DNA of 64,000 bases from Fictibacillus terranigra. GTDB taxonomy: Bacteria > Bacillota > Bacilli > Bacillales > Fictibacillaceae. The stretch lies in the NCBI RefSeq assembly GCF_030412265.1, contig NZ_JAUHLN010000003.1, positions 62,001 to 126,000 of the forward strand. The letters are read 5' to 3'. Of this stretch, positions 8,999 to 18,369 are shown in pieces. The translations under genes were made by a program, and so were the position numbers. Positions within the stretch are counted from its first letter, which is position 1, and the number at the start of each line of letters is the position of its first letter. The notes under the pieces were generated by a model. It was not told the DNA's origin. It worked only from the letters and a program-made list of their open reading frames with translations, and did no database searches.

Positions 8999-9844
8999 TT
9001 AACCTTTAATCGACCCTTGCAGCCCGCTTACAAAATGGCGCTGCATGGCAATGTAAAAAATAATAACGGGTACAAGGGAAATGACCACACCTGCAGCCAT
9101 CGTTTTTACATCGGTGCCAAATGTTCCGGATAAGTATGCAAGGCCCAAGGAGATCGGGAATAAACTATCATCCTTTAATATGATCAAAGGCCACATGAAT
9201 GAGTTCCATACAGAAATAAACGCAAATACACTTAGAGCGGCAAGTGTCGGCCTTGTTAATGGAAGAATGATACTCCACCAAACCCGAAAGGGGCCACAAC
9301 CATCGATAATCGCAGCTTCCTCAATTTCTTTTGGAATGGCCAAATAGGACTGCCTCATTAAAAAGATGGAAAAACCTCCAACGAGACCCGGTAAAATCAG
9401 TCCCCACCATGAATCTACCAATCCCAGTTTTTCTACTATAATGTACAAAGGCACGAGTTTCCCTTCTTCCGGCAGAAACATCGTGGCAATAATGGCATAA
9501 AAGATAAAATTTCTGCCTGGGAAGTTCATCCTGGCCAATGGATAGGCCGTTAACGCCGTTAAAAAGATGTGGGCCGGAACCATGATGATGATTAATAGAA
9601 AGGAATTTAATAGGTAACGCGGAAAAGGAATTGCCGTCCACGCTTCTATAAAATGGTCGATGACGGCGGGTTTTGGTATAAAACTTGGCGGAAAACTGAA
9701 TACATCTTGACTGTTCGACTTGAAAGCAGTAGACAAAAGCCATAGAAATGGTCCTATGAAGATGCAGGCGACCCCAATTAAAAGCAAATACAAGAGAGCG
9801 AGTTTACTAATTTTCATCCAGTTTGTTTTTGGTCTTTTTATCAT
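8999..9844 (-). CDS. Carbohydrate ABC importer permease, MalG/UgpE type
   Basis: 281 residues with six predicted membrane helices and the EAA coupling loop (EEAAIIDGCGPFRVWWSIILP). I start at the ATG at 9844 because it overlaps the upstream stop (ATGA) and is preceded by AGAGGGGGG; a longer frame to 9910 lies inside the partner gene. It forms the channel with the adjacent MalF-type permease and takes substrate from the binding protein encoded upstream. No ATPase gene is present, so a shared MsmX-like ATPase is presumably used, as in other Bacillus CUT1 importers. Confidence 0.93.
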   Translation of the reverse strand: MIKRPKTNWMKISKLALLYLLLIGVACIFIGPFLWLLSTAFKSNSQDVFSFPPSFIPKPAVIDHFIEAWTAIPFPRYLLNSFLLIIIMVPAHIFLTALTAYPLARMNFPGRNFIFYAIIATMFLPEEGKLVPLYIIVEKLGLVDSWWGLILPGLVGGFSIFLMRQSYLAIPKEIEEAAIIDGCGPFRVWWSIILPLTRPTLAALSVFAFISVWNSFMWPLIILKDDSLFPISLGLAYLSGTFGTDVKTMAAGVVISLVPVIIFYIAMQRHFVSGLQGSIKG

Positions 9845-10776
9845 TGTATCGATTGCCCCCCTCTTGAAAGCTTGTAATTGATGATGGTCAGGACCATAAG
9901 GATCAGCCATAGGACCATACCCATAGCAGTAGCGTAGCCCATATCAAATTCAACAAACGCTTTTTGATAGATATAAAGCGGGAGAGACATTGTACTGTCC
10001 AGGGGACCTCCACCTGTCATTACATAAATGCTCGTAAACATTTGAACAGTTCCGAGTGTCGCCATAACAACGGTTACAGCAAAAACAGGCCGCAGCTGGG
10101 GTAAGTATACATGCCATAGAATTCTCACTTTTGATGCCCCGTCGATTTTCGCGGCTTCGATCAACTCTTTAGAGACCGTCTGCAAGCCCGCTAAATAAAT
10201 CAGCATATAAAAGCCCGCAGCCTTCCAAGCCTCCAGCATAGAAACTGCTGGAAGTGCCGTTTTTTTATTTAACAGCCAATTAATGTTCGCATGGTCCCAT
10301 CCCATTCCATGAAGGGCTGCATTAATTAAACCGGTAGGATGATATAAGTATTTCCACACTATGGCTACGGCCACCATCGCTGTTACCACAGGGAGATAGT
10401 AAATAACACGGAAGAGCGTGATTCCTTTTATTGTCCGGTTCACAAGAATGGCAAGAAATAAAGGAAGAGTGATCAGCATAGGGACGGTGATCACAAAGTA
10501 TTTCATCGAGTTGCCCAGTGCAATCCAAAATTTTTCGTCCTCCATCATCATTTTGTAGTTTTGAAGCCCCGTCCATTCAGCAGGAGATAAAATATGATAT
10601 TCGGTAAAAGAATAATAGAAAGCATTGATGGTAGGAAGGTATTCAAAAACCAAAAGGAGTACAATTGCCGGCAGCAGGAATACATAAGGAACATAGTTGA
10701 ACTTTTTCTTTTTCTTTTGTTTGATGGAAACTTTTACTTTTTGATGGATATTTGTTTCTACTTGGTGGACGGCCAT
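9841..10776 (-). CDS. Carbohydrate ABC importer permease, MalF/UgpA type
   Basis: 311 residues: a basic cytoplasmic N-terminus (SIKQKKKKKFNYV), six helices, and the EAA loop ELIEAAKIDGASKVRILWHV. The start is the ATG at 10776, with AAAGGAGTGG four bases upstream; the frame extends to a TTG at 10797 that lacks a proper RBS. It overlaps the next permease by four bases. Pairs with it in a CUT1-family sugar importer. Confidence 0.93.
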   Translation of the reverse strand: MAVHQVETNIHQKVKVSIKQKKKKKFNYVPYVFLLPAIVLLLVFEYLPTINAFYYSFTEYHILSPAEWTGLQNYKMMMEDEKFWIALGNSMKYFVITVPMLITLPLFLAILVNRTIKGITLFRVIYYLPVVTAMVAVAIVWKYLYHPTGLINAALHGMGWDHANINWLLNKKTALPAVSMLEAWKAAGFYMLIYLAGLQTVSKELIEAAKIDGASKVRILWHVYLPQLRPVFAVTVVMATLGTVQMFTSIYVMTGGGPLDSTMSLPLYIYQKAFVEFDMGYATAMGMVLWLILMVLTIINYKLSRGGQSIQ

Positions 10777-10848
10777 ATTACCACTCCTTTCAATCAAACA
10801 GCAGCAGCGGACGCGAAATCCTCCGCTGCTGTTCTAAGGCACCGATTG

Positions 10849-12147
10849 TTATTTTTGGTTCTTTAGTGCTTGATTCCAATAGTCAACCGATTTATCCAGT
10901 GCTTCTTTCGCCGATAGTTCACCCATCATGGCAGCACGGATTTGTTCAGTATAATAGTCTCTTAGCTTTTCCTCATCTTTGATCCCTAAAATGTTTACCT
11001 TTAAATGAGGAGCTGTTTCCACCATGATTTTCCTTGCTTCATCATGTATGGTCTTCCCCTTTGATTCTTTAAAAAATGGGTCTTCCAGTGTTTCGGTAGT
11101 CGATGGGAAGATAGGAACAATTTTGGCAAAATCCAATTGATTCTTTGCGTTAGTAACAAAAAGAGCAAATTTGGCTGCTTCTTTTGGATGCTCTGATTTC
11201 TTTGGTACGACGAAGGTTTGAATGGCTTTAACGGCTATGGTTCCATCTCCTCCGGTCACAGGTTTAGTCACTTTTATCTTCGTAATTTCATTCGGAGCAT
11301 TTTTTTCCAGATTCAGCAAAGCGGCTGCTACGGACTGGCCTGCCTGTGCCTGCTGCTTATTTTCATAGGTTTGCTGAAGCTGACGGTCATCTTTCGTTAC
11401 CGCACCAGGTGCAATTGCTCCATTTTTGTACCCGTCTACGAACATTTGTACAAATTTTACGTGTTCATCGGAATTAAAAACGGCTTTTGTATGATCATCA
11501 TTAAGGATTGGCAGCCCCTGGCTCACAAAAACTTCAATACCCGGCAAGTCGTTTGAACCATATACTTTTGGCAGTTTCTCATGAATCAGTTTTCCGTTTT
11601 TCAAGCTTTCTTCCCATGTTTTTGGCGGATTGTCAGCATCTAAACCCGCTTTTTTATAGATTTCTGTATTAATGGTGCCAATTGGAGGTCCGCCATAGTA
11701 CCAAGGAAGCCCTTGAAGTTCATCCTGGAAGGTTAAGCTGTCGATCAATCCAGGAATATATGCATTGAGCTCATCTTTGGAGACAAGTTTGTTAATGGGG
11801 GACAGAACATTGTACTGCTGAATCATGGAGATATCACTGCTGGCCAGATTAACCACATCCGGCACTTTTTTACTCTGCAAAGATGTTAAAAACTTTTTGG
11901 ACGCGTCGGCACCTGGAACATCTACCCATTTAATTTTGACATTCGGATTGGCTTTCTCGTAATCACTGATCATACCTTGAATATAATCATTGAAGTTCTT
12001 CTTTAAATTAATCGTCCAAAATTCGAGCTCGATTTTGTTTCCATTTTTGCCGTCACCTGAAGCTTTTTCATCATTCGAACATGCTAACAAAGGTATAAAT
12101 GCGAGTAAAAACACCAGAATGAACGCAGCAAGTTTTTTCCCTTTCAC
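10849..12147 (-). CDS. Sugar-binding lipoprotein of the ABC importer
   Basis: 432 residues. A lipoprotein signal (MKGKKLAAFILVFLLAFIPL, then LACS) gives a Cys near residue 23. The rest is a family 1 extracellular solute-binding protein (ELEFWTINLKK at the mature start). GTG start at 12147 with GGGGAGGT six bases upstream. It has its own promoter in the 140-base gap upstream, with an AGAC-NN-GTCT operator across the -35 box, in addition to readthrough from the operon start. Substrate probably an amino-sugar oligosaccharide, judged only from the neighbouring GH20 gene. Confidence 0.93.
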   Translation of the reverse strand: MKGKKLAAFILVFLLAFIPLLACSNDEKASGDGKNGNKIELEFWTINLKKNFNDYIQGMISDYEKANPNVKIKWVDVPGADASKKFLTSLQSKKVPDVVNLASSDISMIQQYNVLSPINKLVSKDELNAYIPGLIDSLTFQDELQGLPWYYGGPPIGTINTEIYKKAGLDADNPPKTWEESLKNGKLIHEKLPKVYGSNDLPGIEVFVSQGLPILNDDHTKAVFNSDEHVKFVQMFVDGYKNGAIAPGAVTKDDRQLQQTYENKQQAQAGQSVAAALLNLEKNAPNEITKIKVTKPVTGGDGTIAVKAIQTFVVPKKSEHPKEAAKFALFVTNAKNQLDFAKIVPIFPSTTETLEDPFFKESKGKTIHDEARKIMVETAPHLKVNILGIKDEEKLRDYYTEQIRAAMMGELSAKEALDKSVDYWNQALKNQK

Positions 12148-12194
12148 ACAAGTACCTCCCCAACCTTTTTTTCTTTGTTTATAAAAGTTTTTAG

Positions 12195-12208
12195 TAAAAA
12201 CGCTTTTA
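12195..12208. promoter_or_regulatory. cre-like palindrome (CcpA) in the leader of the binding-protein gene
   Basis: TAAAAACGCTTTTA is a CG-centred palindrome that differs from the cre consensus TGWAARCGYTWNCA at the second and second-last positions. It sits between the -10 box and the RBS, a usual place for carbon catabolite repression. Weak match. Confidence 0.35.
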
Positions 12209-12221
12209 TAAACTTACCTTC

Positions 12222-12250
12222 ATTATATTTACCCCTATATTTATAGACAA
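12222..12250 (-). promoter_or_regulatory. Promoter of the sugar-binding lipoprotein gene
   Basis: On the minus strand: TTGTCT (12245-12250), 17-base spacer, TATAAT (12222-12227). The -35 hexamer is part of the AGACTTGTCT operator. Confidence 0.7.
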
Positions 12251-12254
12251 GTCT
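12245..12254. promoter_or_regulatory. AGAC-NN-GTCT operator over the -35 box
   Basis: AGACAAGTCT, with a second half-site TGTCTTTAAA about ten bases away (12261-12270). The same core and the same position relative to the -35 box occur at the operon start (19348-19357). Confidence 0.65.
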
Positions 12255-12287
12255 TTTAACTGTCTTTAAATGAATAGTTTACAAAAT

Positions 12288-14174
12288 TTACAATGGGTTT
12301 GTAGAAACAATGCGTTGGTACTTAATTTCCTTGCCTACCCCCTTTTCCACTTCAGGTGAGTATGAGTTGTAAAAAAGCTTTTTCTCTTCCACTTCCGCTA
12401 TACTGTCAATTTCTCCTGCAATATAAGAGAGAAGCCGGTCGCGTGCTGTATCGATTCTTGTCAGCAGTCCCCCGTACCGAATATCAAGGATCTCCCATCC
12501 AAATGGTTTGTTATTTGTTAACCATTGTTTGCGGTGGCATAATCGCAGCTCCTTCACAGCTTCCTCTAAAAGGTTCAATTCTTTTGTTGCGATTCCCTTT
12601 AGTTCTTCCTTCCTGTTTGCATGGTAAAATTCACTTATTTTTAACCCAAGTTCACTTTTGATCGATAATACTGTGCACAGTTTAATCATAAATGAGTACA
12701 GCTGTCCCCATTGAGAAGAATTATGCACGTATCCCTGAAGTTGTTCTTTTATGTTTTGAAAATGCCGTGAAAAGCCATGGCCTTCTATATTTCTATCAAA
12801 CAAACCCAGTAAAATATCCTGCCACAATAAGTACTTTGACGGACTGTCCGGAATTAAGGCATGTATGTTTGCCTTGGGATGAACATCTAACTTTCCCATA
12901 GCTATGAATGCTTCATAATGAGCTCCAGTGCAAAATTCAAACCGTTTCTTCAGCTGGTTTTTCTCAACCATGCGGTGAAACCCGTGTTCCGCAAATAATT
13001 GCATACCTAACAATGCAAAAAAGAAATTGCTCTCCGCTCCATTATCACCCCACAAAGTCGCAAAAACCTCTTGCACCCCTTTCCTTTTACATACCGTCAA
13101 CGCTGGATTGGTTGTATTGAACGTCTTTTCGTAATGAATAGTAGGACCATGCCATGTCCAGATTCCCCCGGCAAAGACCGGCGGACGTCCGAAAGCTGCA
13201 TGTTTGTTAATATATTCCTCATAGAAAGCCTCATCTTCATTGTAATAATCCCAGTACACCATTTGAACATTTTCAGGGACTTTTTTTGTCTCTTCCACTG
13301 GAATTTCAATATTTAAGTCATAATAAGCATCTGATTCAGACCAAACCCGAAAATACATATCACTCCAAATCATGGGGCGCAATCCATATTTGTTCAGGAT
13401 TCGTTCGACCTGATTTAAATGTTGAGTCATTAAAGTGTAGCGGTCTTTTTTTTCATGCAGATCCAGATACCGTCCCCTGCCTAGTCCATGAGCTTCGTCC
13501 ATGCCAATATGAATACGCCTGCTTCGGAAAGGTGATGAGGCCGAAACAATCATTTTTTCGATAAAGTCATATGTCTTTTGGTTCTCTACCAGCAAAACGT
13601 CTTCCGTATCCTGAATAGCTGATGTATGGGACCATTTTAAATACGTTGATAAATGGGCAAGTGTCTGAATGCAAGGAATAACTTCGATTCCTAAAGAACA
13701 GGCATAATCATCAATCACTCGCAGCTCTTCTTTAGAGAAACGGCCCCGCATGTAACCAAAATACGGTTCGTCATCTATGGTATACGTGTCTTCTGTATAC
13801 ATCATCAAGACGTTTAATCCCATGATGGCCATATATCGAAGAAAGGTTTGAGCCGTTTCCGTTTTCATAACTGCGTTTCGTGAGCAATCAAACATGACGC
13901 CGTTCGTTTCAAAATACGGCTGCTCTATTATACGGAAAGCTTCCTTTTTACGAGATGCTTCTACAAACAGGCCCAGTGCCCGGAAAAAATGTATTGTTTT
14001 TTGGTACGTAATCAACCCTTCTCCATTTTCCAGACGCACTTCAAGCAAAGCTTTAGAAGATTTGACCACTTTAACGGGTATACCGTCTTCTGATATCTCG
14101 ATTTCAAGCTGAGGAGCGAGTTTCTCAATTCCTTCTCGTAATGTGTCCCATTCACCCAGAAATGATAGTTTCAT
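12288..14174 (-). CDS. Intracellular beta-N-acetylhexosaminidase, glycoside hydrolase family 20
   Basis: 628 residues and no signal peptide, so it should act in the cytoplasm on imported oligosaccharides, releasing terminal GlcNAc or GalNAc. The GH20 catalytic pair is visible in RIHIGMDEAHG (about Asp226-Glu227). An N-terminal alpha/beta domain precedes the barrel, and a helical C-terminal domain follows, as in the GH20C-type enzymes of streptococci and Paenibacillus. Start at the ATG at 14174, with AGGAGG six bases upstream, rather than the in-frame codon at 14189. It lies 11 bases after the aminotransferase gene. Confidence 0.9.
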   Translation of the reverse strand: MKLSFLGEWDTLREGIEKLAPQLEIEISEDGIPVKVVKSSKALLEVRLENGEGLITYQKTIHFFRALGLFVEASRKKEAFRIIEQPYFETNGVMFDCSRNAVMKTETAQTFLRYMAIMGLNVLMMYTEDTYTIDDEPYFGYMRGRFSKEELRVIDDYACSLGIEVIPCIQTLAHLSTYLKWSHTSAIQDTEDVLLVENQKTYDFIEKMIVSASSPFRSRRIHIGMDEAHGLGRGRYLDLHEKKDRYTLMTQHLNQVERILNKYGLRPMIWSDMYFRVWSESDAYYDLNIEIPVEETKKVPENVQMVYWDYYNEDEAFYEEYINKHAAFGRPPVFAGGIWTWHGPTIHYEKTFNTTNPALTVCKRKGVQEVFATLWGDNGAESNFFFALLGMQLFAEHGFHRMVEKNQLKKRFEFCTGAHYEAFIAMGKLDVHPKANIHALIPDSPSKYLLWQDILLGLFDRNIEGHGFSRHFQNIKEQLQGYVHNSSQWGQLYSFMIKLCTVLSIKSELGLKISEFYHANRKEELKGIATKELNLLEEAVKELRLCHRKQWLTNNKPFGWEILDIRYGGLLTRIDTARDRLLSYIAGEIDSIAEVEEKKLFYNSYSPEVEKGVGKEIKYQRIVSTNPL

Positions 14175-14185
14175 CGTCAACCTCC

Positions 14186-15409
14186 TCACATGACAGGATG
14201 ATGCGATTGAGCGACTTTTTTAAGTGCCCTTGCTGCATCATAAATCCCTTCTTCATCTCCCAAAAGTACGGTTTGGGTAATCCATAGAACCTGCTGGTCT
14301 CCCATTCGTTCAGCAACGGGACATGTCTGTATCCTTTTTTCTCCCGTCCATTCCTCGATTGACTTTTGTATGGCGTCGTAATTCGTAAGAGACGAATATC
14401 CGCTTGCGCATGGGATTCCTTCTGCAGAAAGCCGTTTCATGAACTCAGACTTAGGAAAGGACCTGGCAAACTCTTCTTCCAGATAAAACATATAGAGGTG
14501 AAAACCGTTGCGGGTCACCCGGTTATCGTTTTTAAACAATCGTACCCCCTCCATGTCTTTGAGCAATTGATCCAAAAGAACTGCGTTTCGATTTCGCCGT
14601 TCCACCTGTTCCTCAAGCCGCTCCATCTGTCCAAGCAATACCGCTGCCTGAAATTCAGTAAGACGCAGATTCCATCCAATTGTGTCATGCTGGTACCAGG
14701 CACCGTCACGGCTCCTTCCTACGTTGCACAGTGACCATGCCTTGTCAGCAAGAGTGCGGTCATTTGTAACGATCATTCCTCCTTCACCAGCGGTTAAATT
14801 TTTGCTTGATTGAAAACTGAACGTGCCTATATCACCAATGGCTCCCACTCCTTTTCCCTTCCACTGAGATCCTACCGCCTGGGCTGCATCCTCGATAAGC
14901 GCAATCCCATGTTTCCGGGCGATAGCACTTAACCTGTCCAAATCTGCTACCGTGCCTCCGATATGAACCGCAATGATGGCTTTCGTCCGCGGGGTGATGG
15001 CTCCCTCCACTTTCTCAGGGTCGAGAAGCATCGTATCTTCTTCTATATCCACGAACACAGGTATCGCTCCAAACATTAATGGGGCTGTTGCTGTAGCGAT
15101 AAAGGTATAAGGAGGCATGATCACTTCATCAAAGGGCTTTACTCCCGCTGCCTGCAAAGCAACAGTGATTGCTACGGTTCCATTTACAACACTGACTCCG
15201 TAACCAGCATCTTGAAAACTGGCAAACTTGTTTTCGAAAACAGGAAGTTTTGCTTCATAACCTGCTAGATTGGATCCGCCTGAACCTCCCCATTTTCCTG
15301 AATCAATCACTTCTGACAGTAACCGTTTTTCTTCTTCTTCACTAATAGGCCAGTTGGGATAGGGCTTGTTCCTGACGGGAACGCCTCCATGTATGGCAAG
15401 CTTATCCAT
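14186..15409 (-). CDS. DegT/DnrJ/EryC1/StrS-family PLP aminotransferase (second paralogue)
   Basis: 407 residues, fold type I. The PLP lysine is seen in SFQSSKNLTAGEGG, the cofactor Asp in LIEDAAQAVGS, and GGTVADLDRL is typical of the family. These enzymes transfer amino groups to or from keto-sugars, usually nucleotide-linked ones in biosynthesis. Here the gene lies in an uptake and hydrolysis operon, so I infer a catabolic or exchange role. Start at 15409 (GAGAGGAG upstream), overlapping the preceding gene by eight bases. It shares its KLAIHGG start with the neighbouring paralogue, indicating duplication. Confidence 0.9.
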   Translation of the reverse strand: MDKLAIHGGVPVRNKPYPNWPISEEEEKRLLSEVIDSGKWGGSGGSNLAGYEAKLPVFENKFASFQDAGYGVSVVNGTVAITVALQAAGVKPFDEVIMPPYTFIATATAPLMFGAIPVFVDIEEDTMLLDPEKVEGAITPRTKAIIAVHIGGTVADLDRLSAIARKHGIALIEDAAQAVGSQWKGKGVGAIGDIGTFSFQSSKNLTAGEGGMIVTNDRTLADKAWSLCNVGRSRDGAWYQHDTIGWNLRLTEFQAAVLLGQMERLEEQVERRNRNAVLLDQLLKDMEGVRLFKNDNRVTRNGFHLYMFYLEEEFARSFPKSEFMKRLSAEGIPCASGYSSLTNYDAIQKSIEEWTGEKRIQTCPVAERMGDQQVLWITQTVLLGDEEGIYDAARALKKVAQSHHPVM

Positions 15410-16676
15410 GTGATTCTCCTCTCTGTAACGTACCGGCAACTTTTTGTTTTTGGTAAAAACACGCTACTTTCCGGATGGACGCGATCATTGCTTGAATATC
15501 TGCCATTGTATAAAACTCATTGACAGGGAGCCGAATGGCGGTTTTCAGTATGTTTTCAGCTTCGGGACACAATTCCCCTTCATAGACAGCACCTGTCACA
15601 TCAAAAGGAAAAGTGCTGTTTTGATAGGCCGAACGCTTTTGGAATAATCCGCTTTTGTACACCACTTCCGGAATATAGCCTGCTGATGCAGGTATTCCTT
15701 CTTCTTTCAAGGCAGCAGCAAATTCATCCCTTGTGCAATCATATTTGGAAGGTTCAATACGGAACATATAGAACCAATAGGTGCAGACATTCCCCTCGTC
15801 TACTTGATGCGGATGGATGCCATCCAGCTCTTTAATGCCTTCGGTAATCTTGTTTCCATAGGCTGTTCTGTTCGAACAAATTCCAGGGAGTTTCTTCAGC
15901 TGCGCGATTCCAACCGCTCCTTGAAGTTCCGTCATTCTGTAGTTAGGAGCAAGATAAGATAGGTCCCTGTTTACGATGCCTCCCAGTCTTAAATAATTCT
16001 TATCGGCAAAAGCATGGGTCACTTTAAAATCCTGCTCCTCTGCAGAATTTACCGTTACCATACCGCCATCACCTGTGCTGATATGCTTAAAATCATTGGT
16101 GCTGAAACAGCCATAATCACCGATAGTGCCAACCAATCTTCCATTGTAAGAAGCAAGATAGCTCTGTGCACAATCTTCAATCACTTTTAACCGGTGTTTT
16201 TTTGCCAGATCCATGATCTCATTCATATTTGCAGGATTGCCTGCTAAATGAACAACTAAAATCGCCTTCGTCCTGGGTGTTATACACCTTTCAATAGAAT
16301 TGGGGTCCATATTGTACGTGTGAGGATGAAGATCAGCAAAAACAGGGACGGCATTTTGATAAAGAATTCCTATTAAAGTCCCTTGATCAGTGATGGGACT
16401 CGTGATGACTTCATCTCCTACTGTAATCCCGGCTGCACCCAGTGCGGTATGGACAGCTGCAGTACCGGATGAAACTGCTACACTGTAGGAAATTCCGTAC
16501 ATTTCATTAAATGCATCAAGAAATTTTTTCACTTTTTCTCCGTTATGATAGAAGAGCGTATTTTGCTCCAATGCCTCCACCAGTTCCTTTGCCTCTTCCA
16601 ACCCAAATCGTTTTCCTGTTCCAAACGGCGTATCCTTCACTTTCCGGCCGCCGTGGATCGCCAGCTTTTCACTCAT
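15402..16676 (-). CDS. DegT/DnrJ/EryC1/StrS-family PLP aminotransferase (first paralogue)
   Basis: 424 residues. The PLP lysine is in STNDFKHISTGDGG, the Asp in VIEDCAQSYLA; both are intact. Start at the ATG at 16676 (AAAGGAG about 11 bases upstream); it overlaps the preceding gene by eight bases. Two different sugar aminotransferases next to a Gfo/Idh oxidoreductase resemble the pairing that interconverts keto- and amino-sugars (for example NtdA and NtdC for kanosamine in B. subtilis). The substrate here is unknown. Confidence 0.9.
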   Translation of the reverse strand: MSEKLAIHGGRKVKDTPFGTGKRFGLEEAKELVEALEQNTLFYHNGEKVKKFLDAFNEMYGISYSVAVSSGTAAVHTALGAAGITVGDEVITSPITDQGTLIGILYQNAVPVFADLHPHTYNMDPNSIERCITPRTKAILVVHLAGNPANMNEIMDLAKKHRLKVIEDCAQSYLASYNGRLVGTIGDYGCFSTNDFKHISTGDGGMVTVNSAEEQDFKVTHAFADKNYLRLGGIVNRDLSYLAPNYRMTELQGAVGIAQLKKLPGICSNRTAYGNKITEGIKELDGIHPHQVDEGNVCTYWFYMFRIEPSKYDCTRDEFAAALKEEGIPASAGYIPEVVYKSGLFQKRSAYQNSTFPFDVTGAVYEGELCPEAENILKTAIRLPVNEFYTMADIQAMIASIRKVACFYQKQKVAGTLQRGESHG

Positions 16677-18369
16677 GGAAATTTGTCTCCTTTCCAGGAA
16701 GCACCCATTCTCCAGCTCGTTCTTCGACTTTTTGCTTTTTGCAGCAAACTCCAAAACGTTCGATATATGCTGAACTGTTTTCTTTTTCTTTTACCGGAAT
16801 ACAAATGACAGCACCTGAACAACCGTTCAAATACTTCACTTCTCCTCCTGAAAGTATCCCTTGGATCTGCATCCTTGATCGGCGCCTTACCCACTCGTTG
16901 ATCTGATCTCCGGTCCAAAAATGGTATTCCAACTCTTTGGCGCGCTGCACCACTTTTTTCAGTGCCTCTTTCACCGCTTGATCCCTGTAAATATGGATCT
17001 GATGAAATAAAAAGTGGGCAACTCCGCGCATACCCTTCGTCGTTTTTAAAAAAGGCTCAATGATGGATGTGTCTGCAAGTCTAGATAAATCCACGTCCTG
17101 TGTTAAAAATCCTATTTCTAAAACATCATAGATACGGTTTTTCTTATCGGCCCATGAAATGGGAAAATAAGGATGGCATGTGCCAAACAGAAAGCCAACA
17201 TTCCCTTTTTTACTGGGTCCTCTCGTCTGATCCGACTGGATGCCGAAGCTTTCACACCACTCAAAGAATTCTCCCCAGTTTTGAAAAATCGTGTAATGGT
17301 TCTTATTGGAGACGATGGAATCTTCACCGCTCACTAGATTAAGCCACTCTAATTGCCTTTTCATTTCAGATTGATCCCAAAAACCGGCATCCTCATTCCT
17401 GGCATTGTAGTGGAGCGCGATTTCATGGCCCTTTTCACGAATAACAGGATAGAGAGAAGGACTGTATCCCGGCTCCAGCATGCACCATGTGCTGTGAATT
17501 TGACATTCCTCCAAAACAGCTAGAGTGGTATATGCGGATGCATCGTCGTTTACATCACTATCCAGTGAGATCATGGCTATCTGTTCCATGCCATCTGGCC
17601 AATAATCAAGAAAAGGCAGTGTCAATCCCTGATCAAGAACGATTTTCAATAAATGAGAAATGATTGCTTCTTTCCATAAATCAGCATAGGGGAAAGCAAA
17701 ATAGGGCTGGCCAGTGGGCGTTTGCAAACGATCCATCTCCCAATCCATGGCAAAACCATCGTCTGCCTTTAACAGCCCGTCATTCAAGTTAGCCGTGCCA
17801 TCCGGAGCTGGCTGCCCATCCTTTGTGACAGGTTCTCTTCCCTGCTGCATGCCGACGATGGCCCCAATGATATCCACCGTCCAGCGCTGAAGGGTTCCTT
17901 CTCCTATATCCCATTTCTCAATTAAGGCGCCTGCACGATGTCCATTCTTCGCACCTGTTTTAATTTCTCCGTATTTTTGGCAATGAAATTGAGATGATGA
18001 TGCAGTCCAAGTAAAAGCTTGAAAAAACCGTAAAAATTGCTGATTATGCACGGCATAGCCATCATCTATTCGGTGCTCTGTGAATCCCATGCCCTTTGCA
18101 AACTCTGTCAATTTGCCAATGGAAATAACAGAGCCACCCGAGCGGATGTAATCCCATAGATCCCTTGTCTCCTCATGTTTAATCGGCGGCAAAGCCAACA
18201 CAATCACATCAAAGTGATGAAGCTGATTTGTTTCTACTATCGGTGTGAATGGGATACCCGCATACTGAAATACAGAATGAAAATATAATTCAAAGACGTT
18301 TTCGCCTTTTTCCCATTTATAGAGGGCACATTCTTTGTCCACATACACACCTACCCTTGCCATCCTCAA
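16669..18369 (-). CDS. NodB-like (polysaccharide deacetylase fold) protein with N-terminal alpha/beta domain
   Basis: 566 residues, no signal peptide. The N-terminal ~120 residues look like a glutamine-amidotransferase-like flavodoxin fold (DVIVLALPPI, GGSVISIGKL). From ~265 a NodB-type barrel begins with MISLDSDVND, then GHEIALHYNAR near 314-324. In active deacetylases the second motif is HxxxH; here the second His is replaced (HYNAR), so the metal site is probably incomplete and the activity doubtful. The start is a TTG at 18369 overlapping the upstream stop (TTGA); an ATG at 18363 is possible. It overlaps the next gene by eight bases. Confidence 0.8.
   Translation of the reverse strand: MRMARVGVYVDKECALYKWEKGENVFELYFHSVFQYAGIPFTPIVETNQLHHFDVIVLALPPIKHEETRDLWDYIRSGGSVISIGKLTEFAKGMGFTEHRIDDGYAVHNQQFLRFFQAFTWTASSSQFHCQKYGEIKTGAKNGHRAGALIEKWDIGEGTLQRWTVDIIGAIVGMQQGREPVTKDGQPAPDGTANLNDGLLKADDGFAMDWEMDRLQTPTGQPYFAFPYADLWKEAIISHLLKIVLDQGLTLPFLDYWPDGMEQIAMISLDSDVNDDASAYTTLAVLEECQIHSTWCMLEPGYSPSLYPVIREKGHEIALHYNARNEDAGFWDQSEMKRQLEWLNLVSGEDSIVSNKNHYTIFQNWGEFFEWCESFGIQSDQTRGPSKKGNVGFLFGTCHPYFPISWADKKNRIYDVLEIGFLTQDVDLSRLADTSIIEPFLKTTKGMRGVAHFLFHQIHIYRDQAVKEALKKVVQRAKELEYHFWTGDQINEWVRRRSRMQIQGILSGGEVKYLNGCSGAVICIPVKEKENSSAYIERFGVCCKKQKVEERAGEWVLPGKETNFHE

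Noticed and set aside
9321-9743. 140-codon frame inside the MalG-type permease region
   Set aside because: Alternative frame of the permease on the same strand; the permease has the RBS, membrane helices and EAA loop.
12245-12254. Operator of a NagR/DasR-type GntR regulator
   Set aside because: Those sites have GTCTAGAC in the middle (GGTCTAGACC); here the halves are in the opposite order, AGAC-NN-GTCT.
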